Source of the DNA: Chloroflexota bacterium
GTDB lineage: Bacteria > Chloroflexota > Limnocylindria > Limnocylindrales > CSP1-4
Assembly: GCA_005889475.1 (NCBI GenBank)
Contig: VBGT01000013.1
Span: forward strand, 1 to 39,260
Reading direction: 5' to 3'
Length of the DNA stretch: 39,260 nt
A program made the position numbers and the translations under genes. Below are positions 1 through 7,855 of the stretch, piece after piece; the stretch's first letter is position 1, and each line of letters begins with the position of its first letter. Below the pieces are notes generated by a model. The model made no database searches. It had not been told where the DNA came from and saw only the letters and a list, made by a program, of their open reading frames with translations.

Positions 1-200
1 TAGAACGTCCGCGCACCGTCATGGCCCTCCCAGCGGAGCCCGGTCCCGACGATCTCGTATACGCACTCTGAGGCGAGGGTCGCGATCAAGCCGTCGATGT
101 CGCGCCGGTCCTCCGCGATGGAATGCCGCACCCAGAGCCGCTTGATCGCCCGCTGCTCCGCGGCATCGAACGGAAGCGCGAGCCGCCGCTGGATCGCCAT
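1..200 (-). CDS. SnoaL-like / NTF2-fold protein, 3' part outside window
   Basis: The gene starts at the ATG at 200 and runs off the left edge, so only about 66 N-terminal codons are visible. The product begins MAIQRRLALPF, followed by an acidic and basic helix (RHSIAEDRRDIDGLI), then a strand ending CVYEIVGTG and the segment WEGHDGARTF. This helix, 'D-x-x-x-L' and strand order is typical of the SnoaL-like/NTF2-like alpha+beta cone fold, used by small-molecule isomerases, cyclases and many proteins of unknown substrate. No catalytic residues can be judged from this part. A TAnnCT box (209-214) lies 8 nt upstream and no Shine-Dalgarno sequence is present, so the transcript may be leaderless. 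The family call is fairly secure; the function is unknown. Confidence 0.7.
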   Translation of the reverse strand, partial: MAIQRRLALPFDAAEQRAIKRLWVRHSIAEDRRDIDGLIATLASECVYEIVGTGLRWEGHDGARTF

Positions 201-208
201 GTCGACCT

Positions 209-214
209 AGGTTA
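209..214 (-). promoter_or_regulatory. -10-like box TAACCT of the SnoaL-like gene
   Basis: On the minus strand TAACCT ends 8 nt before the ATG at 200. It matches the TAnnCT pattern seen before many starts in this window. No clear -35 is visible. Confidence 0.4.
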
Positions 215-226
215 GCCACGGACTTC

Positions 227-845
227 TCACAGAATCAGGAGCCCATTTGAATCCGGCGCCCGCCCGGCCCGAAGGTTCGACAGGACGGCGCGAGAGTCGA
301 GCGGGAATCGGGCTCGGAGGTCATCGCGGTGGAGCTCGAGCAGTCCGCGGTTCCACTTCGTGTCCGCGACCAGCAGGATCAGTCGATCGATGCTGTCATC
401 GCGCTGCTTCAGCGCGAGCTTCCGATCGAGCGCCTGCACATCGCGCAGTCGGGCCTCAGCTTCGATCGCGACGAGCTCATCGAGGCGAACGACGGCGTCC
501 CACGCCCGCCGGTCACCCGGGATCGGAAGCGGTACCTCAGTCTGGATCGCAACGTTGGCGGGCAGGACTCCTCGCAGCGGCGGGGTCACCATCCGGAACC
601 GCGCGCGCGATCAGCCGTAGTCCGACCGCGGCGCTGGCTCGACAGAGTTGGTCGATCGTCAGTTGCCTGATCGCGCCGCGCTCGATTCGTCCGAACTGGG
701 AATGTGACATTCCAGCCCGGCCGCCCGCTTCACGCTGGCTCGTTCCGGCTGTCACCCGGGCGATCCTCAGCTCCCGCCCGGCTTCAATTCGAATGCGGAG
801 AGCATCGCTCCGAGCTCGGTGCACTGTGGTCGTTCGCGTGGTCAC
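227..845 (-). pseudogene. XRE-family transcriptional regulator, frame broken
   Basis: Two overlapping minus-strand frames together encode one known architecture. The first (845 down to 537, GTG start) carries a helix-turn-helix: SQREAGGRAGMSHSQFGRIE, then GLRLIARAVPDGD. The second (open from 592 down to 227) continues with IQTEVPLPIPGDRRAWDAVV and an acidic C-terminal domain with ALDRKLALKQRDD and WNRGLL. In the usual family, 'GL-L--RxYPGG-PLRDAAH-ALLxRFR' leads straight into 'TEVPxPxPGDxRAWDAV'. Here the segment around RDAAH...LL is missing and the frame shifts by one. A net loss of about 35 nt at roughly 590-605 would explain both; 619 + 35 nt is a whole number of codons. The HTH could still be made alone. 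Alternatives are a sequencing or assembly error, or a tolerated truncation. Confidence 0.6.
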
Positions 846-1110
846 GTGGCCATCTTCGAGCGACGCACTTACGTCCCGGTTGTCTACGCGGTTCGCTGGA
901 ACGCGCGGGGAGCGTTACGACGAAGGAACGCATGGGTGGCGCTGCCAACCGAGGCCCCCTCTGTCACCCGGAACGCGTCGCGACCCGCTCGGCGAAGGAA
1001 GGTGCTTGCTGTGGATCAAGCGACATCATCGATCCTCGTACCGCTCTCGTGGCGTTCCAAGGCGGAAAACCTTGCGCTTGCGGCGGCGCCGAGGGTAGCC
1101 GGAGCTCGGG
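846..1110. other. Intergenic stretch with no recognised feature
   Basis: This 265-nt stretch lies between the XRE gene start and the tldE stop. It contains only short frames with no recognisable product and no tRNA-like or strong hairpin structure that I could see. Confidence 0.4.
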
Positions 1111-2556
1111 TCAGAACTCCGTGACGCCGGTGAAGGTCCAGGCGTCGATGCGCAGCGCGGGCACGACGGCGGCGCCGAGGAAGCCGCGGATCGTCTTGCG
1201 CGAGCTGCTCACGGCGCTCACGCCGGCGAGTGCATCGAGATACGACTGCGTGAAGCGGAGGTTACGCACCGGTCCGACGACCTCGCCGCGCTCGACCAGG
1301 AAGGTCCCGTCGCGGGTCATGCCCGTGATCATCGCCAGCTTCGGGTGGACGACGTTGGTGTAGTGGAAGCGCGTCACGAGCAGGCCGCGATCGAGGCCCT
1401 TGACCAGGTCGTCGCGGGACGTGTCGCCGGCGGACATCACGGCGTTGAGCGGGAACGGGCCCCACGGATTCGGCGCCGGCAGGCCGTGGCCGGTCGAGGT
1501 GCGGCCGGCGCGCGCGGCGGTCTGCGAGTCGTACACGACATCGCGGCACACACCGGACTCCACGAGCGGCACTCGTTGCTTGGCCACGCCCTCGTAGTCG
1601 AACGCCATCGGCAGCCCGTTTCGATCGGCGCCGTCGTCGATGATCGTGACCAGCTCCGACCCGATCCGCCGCCCAGGCTCGACGAAGGACCGGCCCTCCT
1701 GGACGGCGAGCGCGGAGAAGCCGAGGTACCCGAGCATGTCGGTGATGTCGACGACCGCGTACTCCTCGAGCACCACGGGGTAGTCGCCCGGGTCCACCGT
1801 CACGGGCCGATCGCCGGCACGTGCCTTGGTCGCCGCTTCCCGCCCGATCGCCGCGGCATCGATGGTCGTCGCATCCATGCTCACGCCCTCGGCGTAGCCC
1901 GTCCCGCCGTCGGGCGACATGTGCACCGTCAGGAGCTGGGACGAGGTTCGGTTCTCCGCGGAGCGAATGCCCGCCGAATTCGCGACAGCGACCGCTTCCG
2001 CATCGGTCGAGAACGAGCCGTAGGCGGTGACGCCGACCGCATCGGCGGCCGCGATGACGGCACGGACACCCTCGGCACGGAACTCTGGGGTCGCCTCGGC
2101 GGTGCCATCCGCCCAGGCCGAGACCGCCGCGCGAGACGATGCCTCGATCGGCGCCGGCAGGCCCGCCCAGTCATCGAGCTCCTCGCAGCTTCGCGCGATC
2201 GCGGCGGCCCGATGGACGAGCGAACGCAGCCCATCGGCATCGACCCGGCCGGTCGACACGACCGCGATCCGGCGCCCCACGACGTGGCGCAGGCTCACCG
2301 TGAGCGATCGTTCGGCGACGTTCTGATGGATCTCGCTGTTGGCGAAACGGGTGAGCGCCGAGTCGCCGGCCATCACCAGCACCTCGGCCTCCGTGGCACC
2401 GATGCGCAGCGCGCGACCGAGGACCTCCTCCGCCAGCGCGAGCGCCGACCCCGGGTCGCGAGCGCTGGCGTTCCGCGCGAGCTCGCCCGCAGCGGCAGCG
2501 TTGCCGCGCGTGGTGGTCGCCCCCGCGGGGCTGGCGAGCCGGTTCGGACGGCTCAC
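1111..2556 (-). CDS. tldE: TldE/PmbA-type metalloprotease subunit
   Basis: This is the non-catalytic half of the TldD/TldE heterodimeric protease, which in well-studied bacteria degrades unfolded peptides and matures some modified peptides. The roughly 481-residue product has the family's N-terminal part (LTRFANSEIHQNVAERS, LSLRHVVGRR-like) and the C-terminal beta-rich part (SGVCRDVVYDSQTAARAG, GRTSTGHGLPAP). It lacks the HExxH zinc site, as expected for TldE. The frame stays open far upstream into tldD. The GTG at 2556 is preferred because it forms a 4-nt GTGA overlap with the tldD stop; a GTG at 2559 is equally possible. The two genes are therefore co-transcribed and probably translationally coupled. 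The family assignment is firm; the in vivo substrate is unknown. Confidence 0.9.
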   Translation of the reverse strand: MSRPNRLASPAGATTTRGNAAAAGELARNASARDPGSALALAEEVLGRALRIGATEAEVLVMAGDSALTRFANSEIHQNVAERSLTVSLRHVVGRRIAVVSTGRVDADGLRSLVHRAAAIARSCEELDDWAGLPAPIEASSRAAVSAWADGTAEATPEFRAEGVRAVIAAADAVGVTAYGSFSTDAEAVAVANSAGIRSAENRTSSQLLTVHMSPDGGTGYAEGVSMDATTIDAAAIGREAATKARAGDRPVTVDPGDYPVVLEEYAVVDITDMLGYLGFSALAVQEGRSFVEPGRRIGSELVTIIDDGADRNGLPMAFDYEGVAKQRVPLVESGVCRDVVYDSQTAARAGRTSTGHGLPAPNPWGPFPLNAVMSAGDTSRDDLVKGLDRGLLVTRFHYTNVVHPKLAMITGMTRDGTFLVERGEVVGPVRNLRFTQSYLDALAGVSAVSSSRKTIRGFLGAAVVPALRIDAWTFTGVTEF

Positions 2557-4001
2557 CACTTGCCGACTCCCACCTGGACGTTCCGGAAGCGAGCGCCGGG
2601 CACGGCGTGACCGACCCGCGCCGTCTGCGATGGCTCGCCCTTGCCGCAGTTGGGGGTGCCGAGCATGACGAAGCTGTGCTCGTCGCCGACCGCATCGCAC
2701 GAGCGCCAGAACTCATAGGTGATCCCGGTGTACGTCGGGTTCTTGAACAATCGACCCTTCTTGCCGCCCTTGATCTCGTAGGCGACCTCCGTCGCGAACT
2801 GGAAGTTCAGGCGCCGATCGTCGATCGACCAGCTCCGGTTGTTGGCGAGGTACAGGCCGTCGTCGGTGTCGGCAACGATCTCGTCGAGCGTCATCCCCGG
2901 GACCGGCAGCATGTTGACGTTGGTCATGCGGATGAGCGGGATCCGGTTCCAGCCATCCGCGCGCATCGCCCCGCCCGACCGACGCCCGACCCTCGGTGCG
3001 GTCTCGCGGCTCGAGAGGTAGCCAACGAACCGGCCGTTCTGGACGAGCGGCACGGCCTGCGCCTCGACGCCCTCGTCATCCCAGCCGAACGTGCCCAGCC
3101 CACCGGGCGCAGTCGCGTCGGCGACGATCGTGACGAGCTCCGACCCGTACATGAACCCTTCATCGAGCTTGTCCGGCGTCAGGAAGCTCGTGCCCGCGTA
3201 GGACGCCTCCGTCCCGAATACGCGATCGAGCTCGGTCGGATGGCCGCAGCTCTCGTGGAGCTGGAGGTAGAGCATCGAGGGGTCGAGCACGATCGTGCGC
3301 CGCCCCGGCGGCAGCTGGGGCGCCGACAGGAGTGCGACGGCCTCCTCGCCGATCGGCTCGGAGTGGCCGACGAGGTCCAGGCCACGGATGTATTCGTAGC
3401 CCGCCGCCTGGTAGCCGCCGCCGGCGTCCGGGTAGCTGCGGCGCTGGTGCTCGTCGCCCTCGATCGCGTTCGCCTCGACCGCTGCGCCCACCTGGGTGAT
3501 CACCTGCTCGGTGAAGCTGCCGTCCGATGCTGCGAACGTCTTCCACTCGCGATGCGCCGCGTAGACCGACTCGGTGAACGAGACGCCCTTCACGCCGCCC
3601 GCGGCGCGGTCGGCCGCGACGAGGTCGGAGATCTTCGACTCCAGCGGGACCTTGAATGGGTCCTCGCCGACGGGCGTCTCGTATTTCCCGGTGGCGGGTG
3701 GTCGACCGTCGAGCTCGACCGGCCGGCGCAGGGCGGTCGCCGATGCCTTCGCGACCCGAACGGCGAGTGCGCCGACCCGATCCCCCTCTGCGAGCTCGAA
3801 GTTGTCGCTCGCGGCGAAGCCCCACGCGCCGTCCACGAGGACGCGGACGCCGAAGCCGTCCGTCTCGCCCATCGCGACGCCCTCGACGCGGCCGCTCTTG
3901 ACCGCGATCGACTCGTCCCGGCGGCGGATCACGCGTACGTCCGCGTACGTGGCGCCGAGCTTCGCGGCGGTGTCCAGGGCGCGGTCGGTCAGGTCTCGCA
4001 T
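2553..4001 (-). CDS. tldD: TldD metalloprotease, catalytic subunit
   Basis: This is the zinc-binding subunit of the TldD/TldE protease, about 482 residues from the ATG at 4001 (MRDLTDRALDTAAKLGATYA). The metal site is visible as LHESCGHPTELDRVFG, a HExxxH-type motif as in TldD. Other family blocks are GVRVLVDGAWGFA near the N-terminus and NVNMLPVPGMTLDEIV in the C-terminal half. An in-frame ATG at 4037 would add 12 residues, but a TACGCT promoter box (4015-4020) lies between the two ATGs, which favours 4001. The stop overlaps the tldE GTG. It is divergent from tmk. A presence-of-both-subunits pair with intact zinc residues suggests an active complex. Confidence 0.92.
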   Translation of the reverse strand: MRDLTDRALDTAAKLGATYADVRVIRRRDESIAVKSGRVEGVAMGETDGFGVRVLVDGAWGFAASDNFELAEGDRVGALAVRVAKASATALRRPVELDGRPPATGKYETPVGEDPFKVPLESKISDLVAADRAAGGVKGVSFTESVYAAHREWKTFAASDGSFTEQVITQVGAAVEANAIEGDEHQRRSYPDAGGGYQAAGYEYIRGLDLVGHSEPIGEEAVALLSAPQLPPGRRTIVLDPSMLYLQLHESCGHPTELDRVFGTEASYAGTSFLTPDKLDEGFMYGSELVTIVADATAPGGLGTFGWDDEGVEAQAVPLVQNGRFVGYLSSRETAPRVGRRSGGAMRADGWNRIPLIRMTNVNMLPVPGMTLDEIVADTDDGLYLANNRSWSIDDRRLNFQFATEVAYEIKGGKKGRLFKNPTYTGITYEFWRSCDAVGDEHSFVMLGTPNCGKGEPSQTARVGHAVPGARFRNVQVGVGKW

Positions 4002-4014
4002 GTGCGGGGCCGGG

Positions 4015-4020
4015 AGCGTA
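4015..4020 (-). promoter_or_regulatory. -10-like box TACGCT of tldDE
   Basis: On the minus strand TACGCT ends 13 nt before the ATG at 4001, predicting a leader of only several nucleotides. It is the counterpart of the tmk box in the same divergent spacer. Confidence 0.4.
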
Positions 4021-4078
4021 CCAGAGGACCCGACCAACGGGTCCTGTCGCTCGGCGAGGCCGCCCCGGAGGCCATGCC

Positions 4079-4084
4079 TACACT
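4079..4084 (+). promoter_or_regulatory. -10-like box TACACT of tmk
   Basis: TACACT ends 6 nt before the GTG at 4091, so transcription would be expected to begin at about the start codon itself. No Shine-Dalgarno sequence can fit, and no convincing -35 is seen. Confidence 0.5.
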
Positions 4085-4090
4085 CCCTGC

Positions 4091-4714
4091 GTGAACGGGA
4101 GATTCATCACGCTCGAGGGGCCTGAGGGCGCGGGGAAGACCCTCCAAGCCCAGCGCCTGGTCGCGGCGCTCGAGGGGCGCGGACATCGGGCGCGGCTGAC
4201 CCGAGAGCCCGGCGGCACCGGCCTTGGCGAGCAGATCCGGGCGATCGTCCTCGCTCGCGGTGCGGACGACGCCTTCATTTCCGCTCGGGCGGACGCGCTG
4301 CTCTTCAATGCCGCGCGAGCTCAGCTCGTCGCCGAGGTGATCGGGCCCGCCCTCGCCGCTGGGGACGTCGTCATCTGCGCACGCTTCGCTGATTCGACGC
4401 TCGCCTACCAGGGCTACGGCGCCGGGCTCCCGCTCGACGAGCTGCGGGCCATCGCCGCGGTCGCGACGGGTGGGCTCGTGCCCGACCTGACGGTGCTGCT
4501 CGACGTCTCGCCCGAGGTCGGCCTCGCGCGCAAGCCAGAAGATGCGCGGAATCGATTCGAGGCCACGTTCGACGTCGACTTCCATCGGCGGGTGCGCGAT
4601 GGGTTCCTCGAGCTCGCCCGCCAGGAACCGGAGCGGTGGCGCGTGGTCGGCGCCGAGCGCGACGCTGACGGGGTCTTCGAGGACGTGCTGGCGGCGGCGT
4701 CGGCGATTCTGTGA
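4091..4714 (+). CDS. tmk: Thymidylate kinase
   Basis: It phosphorylates dTMP to dTDP with ATP in the cytoplasm, an essential step of dTTP synthesis. The 207-residue length is typical. The P-loop is ITLEGPEGAGKT (about residues 6-17), followed by TREPGGTGLGEQIR, the dTMP-site segment ADALLFNAARAQL, and the block RFADSTLAYQGYG. The LID region (ARNRFEATFDVDFHRRVRDG) has the RFE signature. One oddity: family members usually have Asp before the Arg in the 'DR(Y/F)' motif, while this one reads ICARF, so the Asp is replaced by Ala (codons TGC GCA CGC). The GTG start sits 6 nt after a TACACT box, indicating a leaderless message. It converges with the NicO gene. Confidence 0.93.
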   Translation: MNGRFITLEGPEGAGKTLQAQRLVAALEGRGHRARLTREPGGTGLGEQIRAIVLARGADDAFISARADALLFNAARAQLVAEVIGPALAAGDVVICARFADSTLAYQGYGAGLPLDELRAIAAVATGGLVPDLTVLLDVSPEVGLARKPEDARNRFEATFDVDFHRRVRDGFLELARQEPERWRVVGAERDADGVFEDVLAAASAIL

Positions 4715-4729
4715 GCCGCCGAAGCAGGC

Positions 4730-6364
4730 CTAGAGCACCTGCGTCAGGGCCTGGCCGGTGAGGACGAAGCCGAGGGCCACGACGAGGCACGCAGTCGTGA
4801 GCTGAACGGGCACGACGAGGCGTCGGACCCCGGCGACCGATGCCCGACCGCCCGCGAGACGCCCCTCGACGAAGCGCCGGGCATGCACGAGCAGCAGGCC
4901 GACGCCGGCGAGGACGACGGCCATCCCGACGCCGAAGCCGAGCACGAGCACGAGGCCGTAGGCGACCCGGCCGGCGGCGATCGATCCGAGGAGGAGGATG
5001 AGCGCCGACGCCGAGGGGACGAGCCCGCCCGAAAGCCCGAGGGCGAGCAGGCCGCGCCATGAGATCGAGTCGTCGCCCGGCGTGTGCGGATGTGGGTGCG
5101 TGTGTGGGTCTGAGCTCGTTCCGGCGTGCGCGTGCCCGTGGTCGTGGCCGTGGCCGTGGTCGTGGCCGGCAGCCCCGCCCTCCGACCTGCGCCCGAGGGC
5201 GACGCGGAGCCGCGACCACAGCAGCGAGCCGCCGATGAGGATCACCAGCCCGCCGGAGGCGACGCCGAGGATCGGGTAGAGGCGCTCGGGCGGCAGGACG
5301 CTCGAGGCGATGAGGGTGATTCCAGCGAGCGCAAGCACGCCGAGCGTATGCGAGACCGTCACCGCCAGGCCGAGGCCAACGGCCTGCCGGCTCGAGCCAC
5401 GGCCACCGACGAGGTACGCGGCCATGATCGTCTTGCCGTGGCCGGGCGAGAGCGCATGCACGACGCCGAGGGCGAAAGCGATCGCGAGTGAGATGAGGAT
5501 CGCCAGCGGCGTGAGGTCCTGGACGTCGACCAGGACGGCGAGGTCCTCGCCGATCCCGCCCGGCACCGCCGCAACCGGGTTGCCCGCCGCAGCCGGAGCC
5601 GGGGCGGAACCGGCGACCGGCGACGCGTCCGGCGGAGTCCACGGCGCGAGCGTCGGGCCACCCGGAGTAGCCGCCACCGAGATCGAGCGCATGTCGAGCG
5701 GCTGGGTCAACAGGTCGGTCGGGTAGTGGGTGAGGCGGCTCGAAACCCCCTCGGGATCGTCCCCGTTACGCGCCGGCCCGGTGATCGCCACGCCGTCGCC
5801 CACGACGACGACCTCCCGCCAACCGATCCGCTCGGCGAATGACCGGTCCTCGAACGCCAGCGAGGTGCCGGAGGCCATCGGCGAGGCAAGCGTCGCTTCG
5901 AATTCGCACACGAGGCGCATCGTCGAGAGCCCGCCCGCGCCCGGCGGGAACGACAGGCCCGCGGCGACGAGGGTTGGCTTGACCTCTGCGCTACCGACGG
6001 CAAGGTGGAGGTCAGGCGCGAGCGTCCCGCACGCCACCTGCTGCTGCCCGGCCAGCTCCGCCGGTGCGAGGGTCCCGTCGCCGTTGACGTCCAGCCGTTG
6101 CCGCTCCTGGAACGCCGGGATCTCGGCGCGATCGATCACGATGTCGAGGGAGACGTGCCGCGGTGCGATTCGCAGCGCAGCGAAGTGGTTGATCGTGAAG
6201 TTCCCGAGCGGGTGGGCGAGTGCCACTGCGGGTAGCAGAATCGCGAGCACCGCGGCGAGCGCTGCCGCAGCGGCAGCCACTCGCCGGCGGGCGCGGCCGC
6301 GGGACCGTACGCGGCGCGCCCCAGCCGGGATCGGGACTGCGGAGAACCGACCGCCCATCGTCAT
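4730..6364 (-). CDS. NicO-family metal exporter with EF-hand and His-rich loop
   Basis: This is a membrane protein of about 544 residues, related to RcnA/NicO nickel-cobalt transporters. A signal-like hydrophobic segment (about 28-50) precedes HPLGNFTINHFAALRI, which opens an extracytoplasmic domain of roughly 220 residues. Residues 92-103 in that domain form a textbook EF-hand loop (DVNGDGTLAPAE). The transport domain follows: GVVHALSPGHGKTIMAAYLV, several hydrophobic helices, a His-rich cytoplasmic or periplasmic loop at about 397-428 (repeated HDHGH units), then GLSGGLVPSASALILLLGS. The ATG at 6364 overlaps the stop of the TPR gene (ATGA), so the two are coupled. The metal and direction of transport are inferred from the family; Ni/Co efflux is most likely, but other divalent metals are possible. 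Confidence 0.8.
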   Translation of the reverse strand: MTMGGRFSAVPIPAGARRVRSRGRARRRVAAAAAALAAVLAILLPAVALAHPLGNFTINHFAALRIAPRHVSLDIVIDRAEIPAFQERQRLDVNGDGTLAPAELAGQQQVACGTLAPDLHLAVGSAEVKPTLVAAGLSFPPGAGGLSTMRLVCEFEATLASPMASGTSLAFEDRSFAERIGWREVVVVGDGVAITGPARNGDDPEGVSSRLTHYPTDLLTQPLDMRSISVAATPGGPTLAPWTPPDASPVAGSAPAPAAAGNPVAAVPGGIGEDLAVLVDVQDLTPLAILISLAIAFALGVVHALSPGHGKTIMAAYLVGGRGSSRQAVGLGLAVTVSHTLGVLALAGITLIASSVLPPERLYPILGVASGGLVILIGGSLLWSRLRVALGRRSEGGAAGHDHGHGHDHGHAHAGTSSDPHTHPHPHTPGDDSISWRGLLALGLSGGLVPSASALILLLGSIAAGRVAYGLVLVLGFGVGMAVVLAGVGLLLVHARRFVEGRLAGGRASVAGVRRLVVPVQLTTACLVVALGFVLTGQALTQVL

Positions 6365-7758
6365 CGAAGTGCGTCCATCGATGCCTGGGCCCGGGATGCA
6401 GAGAGCGGGTCGAGCGCGCCGCGGATCGCGAGCGCCTGACCGAGCAGGTCGCGCGCCCTCGCGTCGTCGCCCACCGCATGGGCAATCTCGCCCGCGTGGT
6501 ACAGGAGCAGCGCGTCGCGGGTCCCGAAGGCGAGCGCCTTCGACGCAGCGTCGTCGGCGTCGATGGCCCGGCCATTGGCCAGCAGCGCCCACGCATCGGC
6601 GTCGTAGCCGTAGGCGTCCTTTCGGACCGCGAGCTCCCCCTGGGCGAGCTGGAGCGCATCGGACAGGTCGCGATCGTGATTGACCGAGAACAGGACGAGC
6701 TGTCGGTTGTAGACCTGCTCGTTGATCGCCGCCAGATGGCCGATGGCTTCGACGGTTGCGTACTGGTCGGCCGCGAGCCTGGCGTCGCCGCGGAGCGCGT
6801 AGAGATCGCCGAGCGCGGCCAGCGCATCCGGCTGGGGCGCGATCGCAATCGCCTGCTGATACGTCGCGATGGCGTCGTCACTCCGCCCGAGCGCGGCTTC
6901 CGCGCGGGCCTCGCCCGCGATGGCCAGGTAGCTGTCCGGCCACACCTCGAGCGCCTTATGGAACCAGCTCAGCGCCGCGTCCGGCGAGCCGGTGCTGATC
7001 GCAGTCATGCCCGCGAGATAGGCGTACCAGCCCAGGCTTCCCCCAGTCTGACCGGCAGCGGTCGCCTCGTCCCAGGCGCGCTGGGCAAGTGAGACCGCCG
7101 ACGCGGTCTCGCCCTGGATGAATGCGAGCCGCGAGAGGCGAGCCGTGACAGCCGGACCTGGGGCCTGGGCCTCGAGCGAGGCGAACGCGGCCGCTGCGCC
7201 CTTGACGTCGCCGAGCTCGAGTTTCGCGTCGCCGGCCGTGGCGAGGGCCTGCAGCACGGTCGGGTCCTTCTGGAGGATCGCCTGGGCCGCGGCGAGCGCG
7301 CCGGGAAAGTCGTGCAGGGTCTGCAGGAGTCGCGCCCGGAGGACCTGCGCGGCGGCGTAGTCCGGCACGATCGCGAGGGCCTGCGCGACCGCCGTCTGCG
7401 CCCGGCTGTAGTCGCCGATATCGCCCGTGAGGCGGCCGCGCGCGTCGTACAACGTCGCGATGTAGGTCGCCGAGAGGAAGTCCTTGCTGTTCCGGGCCAG
7501 GTTCGCGGTCCAGGCCTTGAGCGCGTGGTCGATCGCTGCGATCCCGGCGGTGCCGCCGGTCGGTGCCTCGCCCGGTCCTGCGAGCGCCGGCTGCTCCGGA
7601 GCGACCGCTTGGCTGATCGGATTGGTCACCGTCGCCGGCCGGATGGCCGTCACGATGTACGAGCCAGCGATGATCGCGATCGAGGCGGCGACGACGAGGA
7701 TGGGCCGGATCCGTCGGAGCCTGGGTCGGGGAAGTCGAGGCGCGACAAGGGCGGTCAT
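6361..7758 (-). CDS. Membrane-anchored TPR protein
   Basis: From the ATG at 7758 (MTALVAPRLPRPRLRR) the product is about 465 residues. An N-terminal transmembrane anchor (IRPILVVAASIAIIAGSYIV) places the rest outside the cytoplasm. The remainder is a chain of about nine to ten tetratricopeptide-like helical pairs, for example ALSWFHKALEVWPDSYLAIA, DAIATYQQAIAIAPQPDALA and ARDLLGQALAIRG. TPR arrays are protein-binding scaffolds, so this may hold the DUF4331 product or the NicO protein together. The gene lies between them, 97 nt downstream of the DUF4331 stop, and overlaps the NicO start. An upstream in-frame start at 7836 would lie within the hairpin region and is less likely. No enzymatic motif is present. 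Confidence 0.82.
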   Translation of the reverse strand: MTALVAPRLPRPRLRRIRPILVVAASIAIIAGSYIVTAIRPATVTNPISQAVAPEQPALAGPGEAPTGGTAGIAAIDHALKAWTANLARNSKDFLSATYIATLYDARGRLTGDIGDYSRAQTAVAQALAIVPDYAAAQVLRARLLQTLHDFPGALAAAQAILQKDPTVLQALATAGDAKLELGDVKGAAAAFASLEAQAPGPAVTARLSRLAFIQGETASAVSLAQRAWDEATAAGQTGGSLGWYAYLAGMTAISTGSPDAALSWFHKALEVWPDSYLAIAGEARAEAALGRSDDAIATYQQAIAIAPQPDALAALGDLYALRGDARLAADQYATVEAIGHLAAINEQVYNRQLVLFSVNHDRDLSDALQLAQGELAVRKDAYGYDADAWALLANGRAIDADDAASKALAFGTRDALLLYHAGEIAHAVGDDARARDLLGQALAIRGALDPLSASRAQASMDALR

Positions 7759-7807
7759 CGTGGTCGGCTCTGATCCTCTTGATGAAGGGAATGAGACCAG
7801 GTGAGGT

Positions 7808-7848
7808 GCCCCTGCGGGGAGACCGGGGACCGGCACTCCCCCAGGGGC
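7808..7848. terminator. Strong intergenic hairpin between DUF4331 and TPR genes
   Basis: The arms GCCCCTG (7808-7814) and CAGGGGC (7842-7848) pair, and GGGGAG (7816-7821) pairs with CTCCCC (7836-7841). This gives a 13-bp stem with one bulged C and a 14-nt loop. It follows the DUF4331 stop on the minus strand and precedes the TPR gene. There is no U-run, so it may attenuate transcription or protect the 3' end rather than fully terminate. Confidence 0.5.
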
Positions 7849-7855
7849 GTGGGCG

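Noticed and set aside
1018-1124. Small plus-strand ORF starting at a GTG near 1012-1018
   Set aside because: No recognisable product, no ribosome site and it overlaps the end of tldE.
2607-4094. A 495-codon plus-strand frame opposite tldD
   Set aside because: The minus strand carries TldD with an intact metal motif; the plus-strand translation is rich in repeated Arg/Asp/Val and matches nothing.
5079-5172. Simple repeat of GTGGTC/GTGGCC units
   Set aside because: It encodes the His-rich loop of the NicO protein in frame, so it is explained by the gene rather than being an independent repeat element.
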